NCBI GenBank assembly: GCA_023266195.1 | Contig: JAHFRP010000005.1 | Location: 148,910 to 212,909, forward strand | DNA from: Sulfuricella sp. | GTDB lineage: Bacteria; Pseudomonadota; Gammaproteobacteria; Burkholderiales; Sulfuricellaceae | Direction: 5' to 3' | DNA: 64,000 bases | Shown here: piece by piece, positions 47,421 to 54,825 of the stretch | How the letters are laid out: every line of letters begins with the position of its first letter | How positions within the stretch are numbered: position 1 is the stretch's first letter | Translations under genes and position numbers: made by a program | The notes under the pieces: generated by a model | Databases searched by the model: none | The model's input: the letters and a program-made list of their open reading frames with translations, nothing else | What the model was told of the DNA's origin: nothing

Positions 47421-47962
47421 CCAAACTGATCATTCTCGATCGCGACGGCGTGGTGAACTATGACAGCGACCAGTTCATCAAGAGCCCGGACGAGTGGAAG
47501 CCCATCCCCGGCAGCCTGGAAGCGATCGCCCGCCTGAACCAGGCCGGTTTTCGCGTGGTGCTGGCGACCAACCAGTCCGGCGTCGGCCGCGGGCTGTTCG
47601 ACATGGCCATGCTCAACACCATCCACGACAAGATGCACAAGGCGCTGGCCCAGGCCGGCGCGCGCATCGACGCGCTGTTTTTCTGTCCCCACGCCGCCGA
47701 TTCGGATTGCGGCTGCCGCAAGCCCAAGCCGGGCATGTTTCAGGAAATCGGCGTGCGCTTCAACATGAGTCTCGCCGGCGTGCCCTGCATCGGCGACAGC
47801 CTGCGCGACCTGCAAGCGGCTGCTGCGGCGGGCGGTCAGCCGATCCTGGTGCTGTCCGGCAAGGGTCGGGCGACCCTGGAAAAGGGCGGGTTGCCGGAAG
47901 GCACGCTGATTTTTGACGACCTCGGCGACGCGGTCAGGCACGTCATCCAGAAAACCGCATGA
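47411..47962 (+). CDS. gmhB: D-glycero-beta-D-manno-heptose 1,7-bisphosphate 7-phosphatase
   Basis: HAD phosphatase of ADP-heptose synthesis for the lipopolysaccharide core. The 183-residue protein has catalytic Asp10 and Asp12 (LDRDGVVN), the TNQSGVGRG loop and the zinc site Cys92, His94, Cys100, Cys102 (CPHAADSDCGC). It is preceded by a partial duplicate of its own start and overlaps plsC by ATGA. Confidence 0.94.
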   Translation: MPLTKLIILDRDGVVNYDSDQFIKSPDEWKPIPGSLEAIARLNQAGFRVVLATNQSGVGRGLFDMAMLNTIHDKMHKALAQAGARIDALFFCPHAADSDCGCRKPKPGMFQEIGVRFNMSLAGVPCIGDSLRDLQAAAAAGGQPILVLSGKGRATLEKGGLPEGTLIFDDLGDAVRHVIQKTA

Positions 47963-48675
47963 TCTGGCTGCGCTCCTTCGTTTTCGCGCTGGGGATGTGG
48001 GTGTTCACCCCGCTGTATTTCTTCGTCGCGTTCTTTTCCCTGCCGTTCGGCCCGATCACCCGCTACCGCGCCATCGCGCCGTGGGCGCGCATCATGCTGC
48101 GCTGGCTGAAACTGATCTGTGGGCTGGATTACCGCGTCGTCGGCCGGGAAAATATCCCGCAGCGCCAGGCCGTCGTCCTTTCCAAGCACCAGTCGGCCTG
48201 GGAAACTCTGGCGTTTCAGGATATCCTGCCGCCGCTGGTGTGGGTGCTGAAGCGCGAACTGCTGCGCATTCCGTTTTTCGGCTGGGCGCTGGCCATCGCC
48301 AGCCCGATCGCCATCGACCGCGGCGCCGGCCGCGCCGCGCTCAAGCAAATCCTGGAACAGGGCAAGGATCGCTTGGCGAAAAGCTTCTGGGTGGTGGTGT
48401 TCCCCGAAGGCACCCGCGTTCCGCCCGGCACCAAGGGCAAATACAACATCGGCGGCGCCTGGCTCGCAGCCCACAGCGGCGTGCCGGTGCTGCCGGTAGC
48501 GCACAATGCCGGCGAATTCTGGGGCAAAAACGGTTTCCTCAAGCGCCCCGGCACCATCACCATCAGCTTCGGCCCCCTGATCGAGTCCGCCGGCCTGAAG
48601 GCCGACGAACTGAATGCGCGCGCCGAAGCCTGGATCGAGGGCGAAATGGCGCGCCTCGCCGCCCGGAAAACTTAA
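47959..48675 (+). CDS. plsC: 1-acyl-sn-glycerol-3-phosphate acyltransferase
   Basis: Inner-membrane enzyme making phosphatidate from lysophosphatidate. The 238-residue protein has an N-terminal hydrophobic segment (about 5-30), the acyltransferase motif HQSAWE (77-82; Glu in place of Asp of HX4D) and FPEGTR (about 152-157). The HX4E form is, as far as I recall, normal for this betaproteobacterial branch. It overlaps gmhB by 4 bases and abuts the next gene. Confidence 0.9.
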   Translation: MIWLRSFVFALGMWVFTPLYFFVAFFSLPFGPITRYRAIAPWARIMLRWLKLICGLDYRVVGRENIPQRQAVVLSKHQSAWETLAFQDILPPLVWVLKRELLRIPFFGWALAIASPIAIDRGAGRAALKQILEQGKDRLAKSFWVVVFPEGTRVPPGTKGKYNIGGAWLAAHSGVPVLPVAHNAGEFWGKNGFLKRPGTITISFGPLIESAGLKADELNARAEAWIEGEMARLAARKT

Positions 48676-49416
48676 GTGGGCTTCTTCGGCAAGCCCCGCC
48701 CCGCCGCCGAAACCCGCACCATCCGGCTCGACGGCCAGGAAATCCCCTATCTGTTGAAGCGCAGCCCGCGCCGATCCACCATCGCGATGCGCATCGACCA
48801 TCGCGGCCTCACCGTGAATGCGCCGGCCCGCGCCGCCGACAGCCGTGTGGAGCGGGTGCTGCAGGAGCGCGCCGACTGGCTGCTGGACAAGCTGCGCGCG
48901 TGGCAGGCAAGCCGGCCGGCCGTCTTCGCCGGGAATCACGGTGATATCCTGCTGTTCCTCGGCAGCGACTTGGCGCTGTGCCTGATGGAAGGCTCCATGC
49001 GTGCGCAGCCGCGGTTGGAGGACGACGCCCTGCTGGTGGCATTGCCCGATCCGACGGATGCCGTAGCGGTCAAACGCAAACTGGAGCGCTGGTACCGCGC
49101 CGAGGCCGAGCGCCATTTCATCCAGCGGCTGGAGCACTACGCCGGACGCATGGGACTGGCGCTGCCGAATCTTTCCCTGTCCAGCGCGCGCACCCGCTGG
49201 GGCAGCTGCAACAGCCGCGGCGAGATTCGCCTCAACTGGCGCCTGATCCAGGCGCCGATCAGCCAGATCGACTACGTCGTGGTGCACGAGCTGGCCCATA
49301 TCCGCGAGCTCAACCATTCACCCCGTTTCTGGGCCATCGTCGAAGAAACCCTGCCGCATTACGAAGCGGCCCATCGCGCGCTCAAGGCCGGCGGGGCGCG
49401 GTATCACCGATTTTGA
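48676..49416 (+). CDS. YgjP-like metal-dependent hydrolase (M48-like)
   Basis: A 246-residue protein of the UPF0011/YgjP family (DUF45). It carries the zincin motif HELAHIRELNH (about 204-214) with SARTRWGSCN upstream, both family hallmarks. The substrate is unknown. It starts with GTG immediately after the plsC stop (no gap), so it is in the gmhB-plsC operon. Confidence 0.88.
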   Translation: MGFFGKPRPAAETRTIRLDGQEIPYLLKRSPRRSTIAMRIDHRGLTVNAPARAADSRVERVLQERADWLLDKLRAWQASRPAVFAGNHGDILLFLGSDLALCLMEGSMRAQPRLEDDALLVALPDPTDAVAVKRKLERWYRAEAERHFIQRLEHYAGRMGLALPNLSLSSARTRWGSCNSRGEIRLNWRLIQAPISQIDYVVVHELAHIRELNHSPRFWAIVEETLPHYEAAHRALKAGGARYHRF

Positions 49417-49420
49417 AATC

Positions 49421-49479
49421 AGTTGTCAGTCATCAGTTTTCAGTAAAAACGGCGGGGGTTTAACTGAAAACTGACAACT
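49421..49479. repeat. Inverted repeat AGTTGTCAG...TTTTCAGT before gloA
   Basis: AGTTGTCAG + TTTTCAGT on the left (with a 7-bp insertion) and ACTGAAAACTGACAACT on the right, separated by 18 bp. It fills most of the YgjP-gloA gap and may act as a weak terminator; no T-run follows. Confidence 0.7.
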
Positions 49480-49497
49480 AAAAATTAAAGGGTCTTT

Positions 49498-49875
49498 ATG
49501 AGAATACTGCATACCATGATCCGCGTCGGCGACCTGGACAAATCCATCGCCTTTTACACCGAAGTGCTGGGCATGAAGCTGCTGCGGCGCAAGGACTACC
49601 CGGACGGCAAGTACACCCTGGCCTTCGTCGGCTACGGCGAGGAAGCCGAGGGCGCGGTGATCGAGCTGACCTACAACTGGGGCGTGGCGCAGTACGACTT
49701 AGGCACGGGCTACGGCCATGTCGCCATCCAGGTGGACGATATCCGCAAGACTTGCGAGGACGTGGCGGCCAAGGGCGGCAAGGTGGTTTATGGGCCGGCG
49801 CAGCACGGCGGGGGGAGCTGGATTGCGTTTGTGGCGGACCCGGATGGGTACAGGATCGAGTTTATTGAGCGGTAG
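49498..49875 (+). CDS. gloA: Lactoylglutathione lyase (glyoxalase I)
   Basis: Detoxifies methylglyoxal via the glutathione hemithioacetal. The 125-residue vicinal-oxygen-chelate protein has the four metal ligands His5, Glu56, His74 and Glu121 and the [19 protein letters not shown] start. The length fits the Ni/Co-type bacterial enzyme. Confidence 0.96.
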   Translation: MRILHTMIRVGDLDKSIAFYTEVLGMKLLRRKDYPDGKYTLAFVGYGEEAEGAVIELTYNWGVAQYDLGTGYGHVAIQVDDIRKTCEDVAAKGGKVVYGPAQHGGGSWIAFVADPDGYRIEFIER

Positions 49876-49961
49876 GGGATCGATTCGTTCACTCCCGAGA
49901 AAATTCAGCCATCATCAGGCAATTTCGGCTAGACTAAATCGAGTTAAAGCCACAGAAAGCC

Positions 49962-50267
49962 ATGCCTAAACTCTACGAATATTTCGGACTGATCGTCTTG
50001 TTCTACGCCAACGAACATGAGCCGGTTCATGTGCATGGCAAGTTCCAGGGCAGGGAGTCGCGCGCTGAAATCATTGTGTTCAATGGCGAGATATCGGAGA
50101 TATGTTACAGCGCCGTCGCTGGGCGTCAGCCGCTTGATATCAGGGAAATGAATTTTTTTGAGGAAATCGTTACCGCTCGCGCCGACGATATCGTCGCCAA
50201 GTGGATCGATTTTTTTGTGCTGCATAAACCCATCACGCCGGAACGCATTACGAGGAGGCTCAAATGA
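49962..50267 (+). CDS. DUF4160 domain protein
   Basis: A 101-residue protein with the DUF4160 pattern: IVLFYANEHEPVHVHGKFQG (the His-x-His core) and WIDFF near the C-terminus. It overlaps the DUF2442 gene by ATGA. DUF4160-DUF2442 pairs recur widely and behave like small accessory modules, possibly toxin-antitoxin-like; no function is established to my knowledge. Confidence 0.88.
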   Translation: MPKLYEYFGLIVLFYANEHEPVHVHGKFQGRESRAEIIVFNGEISEICYSAVAGRQPLDIREMNFFEEIVTARADDIVAKWIDFFVLHKPITPERITRRLK

Positions 50268-50545
50268 CACCCGCCATCATTAATATCGTTGCTGCCGAGC
50301 AGATTGGCGACTACTGTATCCACCTGCGTTTCAATGACGGAAGCGAACAGGATGTGGACTTCAAGCCCTTTCTGTCGCATTCGCGGCACCCGGATATCCG
50401 GGCCTACCTCGAACCCGAGCGTTTCGCATCGTTCCGGTTGGAATACGGCGAACTTGTCTGGGGTGATTACGATCTGTGCTTTCCCGTCATCGATTTGTAT
50501 CGCAACGACTTGGGGCATGGATATTCTTTGGAGGCAGCAGCTTGA
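50264..50545 (+). CDS. DUF2442 domain protein
   Basis: A 93-residue protein with the DUF2442 layout: YCIHLRFNDGSEQDVDFKPF, then RLEYGELVWGDYDLCFPVID, a beta-rich fold seen in NE0471-type structures. Probably the partner of the DUF4160 protein (4-base overlap). Confidence 0.88.
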   Translation: MTPAIINIVAAEQIGDYCIHLRFNDGSEQDVDFKPFLSHSRHPDIRAYLEPERFASFRLEYGELVWGDYDLCFPVIDLYRNDLGHGYSLEAAA

Positions 50546-50671
50546 ACTTCAATTGAGACCGACTTCATTGATGTTTATGCACTTCTTCGGCTGCACGATG
50601 GAAGCTTCGGCGCTACGCGGACTGGAGTGGGGGATAGGGTTGCGGGGAAGCTGGGTTAGCATGGCTGGTAG

Positions 50672-50701
50672 GGCGGATTAGGCCGAAGGCCATAATCCGC
50701 C
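50672..50701. repeat. Short palindrome GGCGGATTA/TAATCCGCC
   Basis: 9-bp arms with an inner GGCC-gaa-GGCC hairpin, in the gene-free stretch after the DUF2442 gene. The stretch 50546-50760 shows nothing else. Confidence 0.7.
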
Positions 50702-50760
50702 GGATGTTTGCGATGTCCGTCACCGAACAACATCCGGCGCAATGCCCTTCGAGGGTCTAC

Positions 50761-51380
50761 CGGGTTTTTGAGCGCTTCGCGCGCTGATTGATGCCGGGGG
50801 CTGCCCGGCGGCAGGCTCCTTTATTTTGCTTGCCCAAAATAAAGGAGCCAAACAAAAGGGCACCCTGCCGCGCCGGCCCTGCGGGCTTTCCCCGGATTTC
50901 CGGGCAAACCGGGCGTCTGCCCCACAAGGGGATTCCGACTTTCTATCCGCTAAAGCGGATGAAAGGTCGTATACGTAAACTCGGCCTGCGGCCTCAAACA
51001 GTACGCAGCCGACTTCCCCCGGTTTGCCCGGAAATCCGGGGCGGCGCAGAAGGGGATCGTGGTTTTGTGGGCGAAGCCCGTTTGTTTGGGTGCCCTCCCC
51101 GGCGGGGAGGGCTGGGTGGGGTGGTTTGGGGTTGGATTTTCTTCCCCCTTGATTCGTCGCCGAGTAGCGCAGCCGAGCCGGGGGCAGTCGGCGAGGACTG
51201 TTTGAGCGCGCAGCGCGAGTTCCGCAGCCGCCCGGCTTGGCGAGCAACGCAGGGAACCCCGCAGGGGCGGCGGATGGGGCTCGCCTTCTTTGGATTACCT
51301 TTCTTGGCGAAGCAAGAAAGGTAATCAGCCGCCGGGCTGCCCCCGGCAATCAATCACTTGCGCGAAGCGCACAAAACCAA
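50761..51380. mobile_element. ~620-bp non-coding element of nested inverted repeats
   Basis: The ends are imperfect inverted repeats of about 50 bp sharing GCGCTTCGCGC, TGATTGAT and GCCGGGGGC-GCCCGGCGGC. Inside each end is a hairpin (CTCCTTTATTTT/AAAATAAAGGAG left; TTACCTTTCTTG/CAAGAAAGGTAA right). A perfect 24-bp inverted repeat (CCCCGGATTTCCGGGC... at 50890-50913 and 51018-51041) lies further in, with a TATCCGCT/AGCGGATG hairpin between. No credible ORF. Most of the 971-bp gap between the DUF2442 gene and ksgA is this element. Confidence 0.75.
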
Positions 51381-51483
51381 AATAAATCCGCCCAGCCTGC
51401 GTAGTGCTCAATAATCAACGGGCATTGCATCTGAAGGCAATATTGCCTTAATTTTCGCTGCCCGGTGCAATGCGCTGCCGCTC

Positions 51484-51529
51484 ATTGCACCCTACATTTT
51501 CTGGCGCTTATTGCACCTACATTTTCTGG
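51484..51529. repeat. Short tandem duplication of the ksgA 3' end
   Basis: ATTGCACCCTACATTTTCTGG (51484-51504, 21 bases in two parts ATTGCACC and CTACATTTTCTGG) and ATTGCACCTACATTTTCTGG (51510-51529). The second copy contains the ksgA stop codon and last codons. Confidence 0.8.
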
Positions 51530-52290
51530 TGGCAATAATTGGCCATCGCCACAAACTCCCGCACCCCCAGATTCTCCGCCCGCAGCCCCGCATCAATCCC
51601 CAATGCCGCAAATCCGGCATCGTCCAGATAGGCTTTCAGGGTATTGCGCAAGGTCTTGCGGCGCTGGCCGAAGGCGGCGGTGACGATGGCGGCGAACAGG
51701 GCCTCGTCCTTGGCCGGGTAGGGCAGTTCGGCATAGGGAATCATGCGCACGATGGCGGATTCGACCTTGGGCGCGGGATCGAAGGCGTCGGGCGGGACGA
51801 TGAACTGCAATTCCATGCTGTAGCGGTACTGCAGCATGACCGACAGCCGGCCATATTCCGGCGAACTGGGGTCACCCACCATGCGCTCCACCACTTCCTT
51901 TTGCAGCATGAAGTGCATGTCGATGATGTTGCTGACGTATTCGGTCAGGTGAAACAGGATGGGGGTGGAGATGTTGTAGGGCAGGTTGCCGACCACCCGG
52001 ATGCGTTCGCCCAGGGTTGCGAAATCGAACTTGAGCGCATCGCCGGCGTGGATCGTCAGCTTGGATTTCGGGTAGTTGTTTTCCAGCCGGGCGATGATGT
52101 CGCGGTCGATTTCCACCACGTTGAGGTGGGGCAGAATATCGAGCAAGGGGTCGGTGAGCGCGCCGAGGCCGGGGCCGATCTCGACCATGACGTCGCCCGG
52201 CCGCGGGTCGATGGCGCGGACAATGGACTGGATCACGCCCTGGTCGGTGAGGAAGTTCTGGCCGAAGCGCTTGCGCGGGATATGTTTCAT
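51517..52290 (-). CDS. ksgA: 16S rRNA dimethyladenosine transferase KsgA
   Basis: Dimethylates A1518/A1519 of 16S rRNA during 30S maturation. The 257-residue protein has [10 protein letters not shown], motif [12 protein letters not shown] and the catalytic [10 protein letters not shown]. It overlaps pdxA by 4 bases. lptD-surA-pdxA-ksgA is the standard proteobacterial order. Confidence 0.97.
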   Translation of the reverse strand: MKHIPRKRFGQNFLTDQGVIQSIVRAIDPRPGDVMVEIGPGLGALTDPLLDILPHLNVVEIDRDIIARLENNYPKSKLTIHAGDALKFDFATLGERIRVVGNLPYNISTPILFHLTEYVSNIIDMHFMLQKEVVERMVGDPSSPEYGRLSVMLQYRYSMELQFIVPPDAFDPAPKVESAIVRMIPYAELPYPAKDEALFAAIVTAAFGQRRKTLRNTLKAYLDDAGFAALGIDAGLRAENLGVREFVAMANYCHQKM

Positions 52291-53318
52291 GGGTTAGTGA
52301 TGCCGCCGTTTTTCGCCATTTCCAGCGCCAGCTCAATCGCCGCCGTCAGGCTGCCGCTTTCGATCCTGCCGGTGCCGGCGAGCGTCAGGGCGGTGCCGTG
52401 GTCGACCGAGGTGCGGATGATGGGCATGCCCAGGGTGACGTTGACGCCGCCGCCGAAGCTGGCGAATTTCAGTACCGGCAGGCCCTGGTCGTGGTACATG
52501 GCGAGCTGGCAGTCGGCGCCTTCAAGCTGGTGGCGCGTGAACAGGGTGTCGGCGGGAAGCGGTCCGGCGAGGTCCATGCCTTCGCCGCGCAGGGCTTCCA
52601 GTACCGGCGCGATGACGTCGATTTCCTCCCGCCCCATGTGGCCCGATTCGCCGGCGTGGGGGTTGAGGCCGGCCACCAGGATGCGCGGGCTGGCCAAACC
52701 GAAGCGGCGCACCAGGTCCTGGTACAGGATGCGGATGACCTGCTCCAGCCCAGGCCGGGTGATGGCGGCGGGCACGTCCTTGAGTGCCAGATGGGTGGTG
52801 GCGAGCGCGACTCTCAAACCGCCGCCGACCAGCATCATCACCACTTGCGGCGTTTGAGTCAGCTCGGCGAGGAATTCGGTGTGGCCGGTGAAGGGGATGC
52901 CGGCGTCGTTGATCACGCCCTTGTGCACCGGGGCGGTCACCAGGGCGTCGAAAGTGCCGGCCAGGCAGCCTTGCGCCGCGGCGGTCAGGGTGTCGAGCAC
53001 GTAGCGGCTGTTGGCCGGGTTCAGCGTGCCGGCCTGGGCGGGCCGGGCCAGATCGCAATGCAGCACTTCCAGCGCGCCGGGCCGATCCGGCGCGGCGGCC
53101 TGCGGGGAAAAATCCGCAATTTCAAGCGGCAGCCCGAGCAGCCGGGCACGCTCGGCGAGCAGGCCGCGGTCGGCGATGGCGACGATGCGCGCCCCGATTC
53201 GCTTTTGCGTCAGCAGCACGCACAGGTCGGGGCCGATGCCGGCGGGTTCGCCGGCGGTGAGGGCGATGACGGGAGCGGCGAGCGGCGAGCGGCGAGCGGG
53301 GTATGAGTCGGCGGTCAT
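52287..53318 (-). CDS. pdxA: 4-hydroxythreonine-4-phosphate dehydrogenase
   Basis: Vitamin B6 synthesis, oxidising 4-phosphohydroxy-L-threonine. The 343-residue protein shows [13 protein letters not shown], the metal His residues in [11 protein letters not shown] and in [11 protein letters not shown], and the C-terminal [13 protein letters not shown]. It starts 40 bp after the surA stop and overlaps ksgA by ATGA. Confidence 0.96.
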   Translation of the reverse strand: MTADSYPARRSPLAAPVIALTAGEPAGIGPDLCVLLTQKRIGARIVAIADRGLLAERARLLGLPLEIADFSPQAAAPDRPGALEVLHCDLARPAQAGTLNPANSRYVLDTLTAAAQGCLAGTFDALVTAPVHKGVINDAGIPFTGHTEFLAELTQTPQVVMMLVGGGLRVALATTHLALKDVPAAITRPGLEQVIRILYQDLVRRFGLASPRILVAGLNPHAGESGHMGREEIDVIAPVLEALRGEGMDLAGPLPADTLFTRHQLEGADCQLAMYHDQGLPVLKFASFGGGVNVTLGMPIIRTSVDHGTALTLAGTGRIESGSLTAAIELALEMAKNGGITNP

Positions 53319-53358
53319 TTTTTTTCGCTTACTGCCAGCCGCTCACGGCTCACCGTGT

Positions 53359-54825
53359 TCAGAATTTGTCCTCAAGGCGGTATTCGATAAAGGCCTGATC
53401 GCGCAGCTGGCGTAGCCAGTTCTCGTAGGCTTCGTCAGCCTTGCGGGCGCGAATTTCCTGGCGTGCCATGAGGGTTTGCCGTTCCTTGCTGACATCCTCG
53501 CTGCGGCGCTCGATCACCTGGATCAGGTGCCAGCCGAACGGCGATTTGACCGGCGCGCTGATTTCGCCCGGCTTGAGGGTGTTCATGGCGCGCTCGAATT
53601 CCGGTACGGTGTCGCCCGGCGAGAGCCAGCCGAGGTCGCCGCCTTTCGCGGCGGAGCCGTCCTCGGAATGGAGCCGGGCGAGCTCGGCGAAATTGGCCCC
53701 GTTGTCGAGGCGTTCCTTGAGCTGGGTCATGCGGTTGCCGGCGTCGGCTTCCGAGACGATTTCGCTGGTCTTGATCAGGATGTGCCGCGCATGGGTTTTT
53801 TGCACGATCATCGCGCCGCCCTGGCTGCGCTTGTCGAGCAGCTTGAGGATGTGGAAGCCGTTCGGGCTGTGCAGCACGGCGCTGGTTTCGCCCGGCTTGA
53901 GCGAGCCGACCGCCTCCAGGAACAGGGCGGGCAGGCGGCTGGCGGTGCGCCAGCCGAGCACGCCGCCTTGCAGGGCGTCCGGCGCGTCGGAGTAGCTGGC
54001 GGCGACCTGGGCGAATTCGCTGGTTTTCAGTTCGGCCAGCGCTCTCTCGGCGTGCGCGCGCTTGCCCTGTACCTGTTCCGGGCTGGCCTGTTCCGGCACG
54101 CGGACCAGGATGTGCGCCAAATTGTATTCGTCTTCCCTGCCCGCCTGGGCGGTGCGGCTGCTGAGGAAATTCTCCACCTCGCCGTCGCTGACGCTGACGC
54201 GGTTGTCCACTTCGCGCTCGCGCAGCCGGCTGAGGATGATTTCATCGCGGATTTCTTCGCGAAATTTGGCGAAGCTGGTGCCTTCCTTTTCCAGGGCGGC
54301 GCGGAAGCCGTCCATGGTCAGGTTGTTTTCCTGCGCGATGCGTTGCAGGGTTTTATCGAGTTGCAGATCGTCCACCCGGATGCCGGTTTCCCTGGCCAGC
54401 TGCAGTTGCACCCGGTCGGTGATCACGCGTTCCAGCATCTGCTTTTCCAGCACATCCTGCGGCGGCAGCGTCGTGCCTTGCTTGCGCAGCTGCTGGACGA
54501 CCATGCGCAGCCGCTCGTCGAGCTCGAACTGGGTGATGACATCGGTATTGACCACGGCGACGATCCGGTCCACCAGCTGGGCGCGGGGCGCCGTCTTTGC
54601 CTGGCCGGGGTCGACCCCGGCGGCCTGCGCGGCAATCATGGTCAGTGCCAGGCAGGCGCCCAGCAAGGCGGTGCATCCCTCTCCCCTAACCCTCTTCCTG
54701 CGCCCGCAAGGGGTGTCCCCGCCGAGCGCGGCGGCAAAGCCGCTCGCTCTGGCGAGACGTGCGAGGGGGGCGAAGTTTCGCTTTGCGAGGGTTGCTTTAA
54801 CGGTTTTCAGGAAGGCTGTTTTCAT
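53359..54825 (-). CDS. surA: Periplasmic chaperone/PPIase SurA with repeat-extended signal region
   Basis: Chaperone for outer-membrane proteins including LptD. Of 488 residues, the mature part has an N-terminal SurA domain (VDRIVAVVNTDVITQFEL), two parvulin domains (about 235-335 and 345-445, each with the GG..LGW pattern) and a C-terminal helix. Residues about 9-50 (between MKTAFLKT and ALLGACLALTMIAAQA) are encoded by a CCCTCTCCCC-family repeat, so the signal peptide has an Arg-rich n-region of over 50 residues. The start at 54825 overlaps lptD by ATGA. An in-frame TTG near 54663 behind repeat-derived GGGGAGAGGG is a conceivable second start but would leave a very short signal. Confidence 0.92.
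   Translation of the reverse strand: MKTAFLKTVKATLAKRNFAPLARLARASGFAAALGGDTPCGRRKRVRGEGCTALLGACLALTMIAAQAAGVDPGQAKTAPRAQLVDRIVAVVNTDVITQFELDERLRMVVQQLRKQGTTLPPQDVLEKQMLERVITDRVQLQLARETGIRVDDLQLDKTLQRIAQENNLTMDGFRAALEKEGTSFAKFREEIRDEIILSRLREREVDNRVSVSDGEVENFLSSRTAQAGREDEYNLAHILVRVPEQASPEQVQGKRAHAERALAELKTSEFAQVAASYSDAPDALQGGVLGWRTASRLPALFLEAVGSLKPGETSAVLHSPNGFHILKLLDKRSQGGAMIVQKTHARHILIKTSEIVSEADAGNRMTQLKERLDNGANFAELARLHSEDGSAAKGGDLGWLSPGDTVPEFERAMNTLKPGEISAPVKSPFGWHLIQVIERRSEDVSKERQTLMARQEIRARKADEAYENWLRQLRDQAFIEYRLEDKF
54677..54802 (-). repeat. CCCTCTCCCC-family repeat inside the surA signal-peptide codons
   Basis: The plus strand reads CCCTCTCCCCTAACCCTCTT at one edge and GCGAGGGGGGCGAA...CGCTTTGCGAGGGTT at the other, matching the intergenic copies at 39767 and 62191. 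The centre holds extra palindromic sequence (GCCGAGCGCGGCGGC, GCCGCTCG). About 126 bp, 42 codons, in frame. Confidence 0.82.

Noticed and set aside
50788..51353. Open frames of 119-209 codons on both strands in the 50.5-51.4 kb gap
   Set aside because: They follow inverted repeats, have biased composition and match each other through the palindromes, not as proteins.
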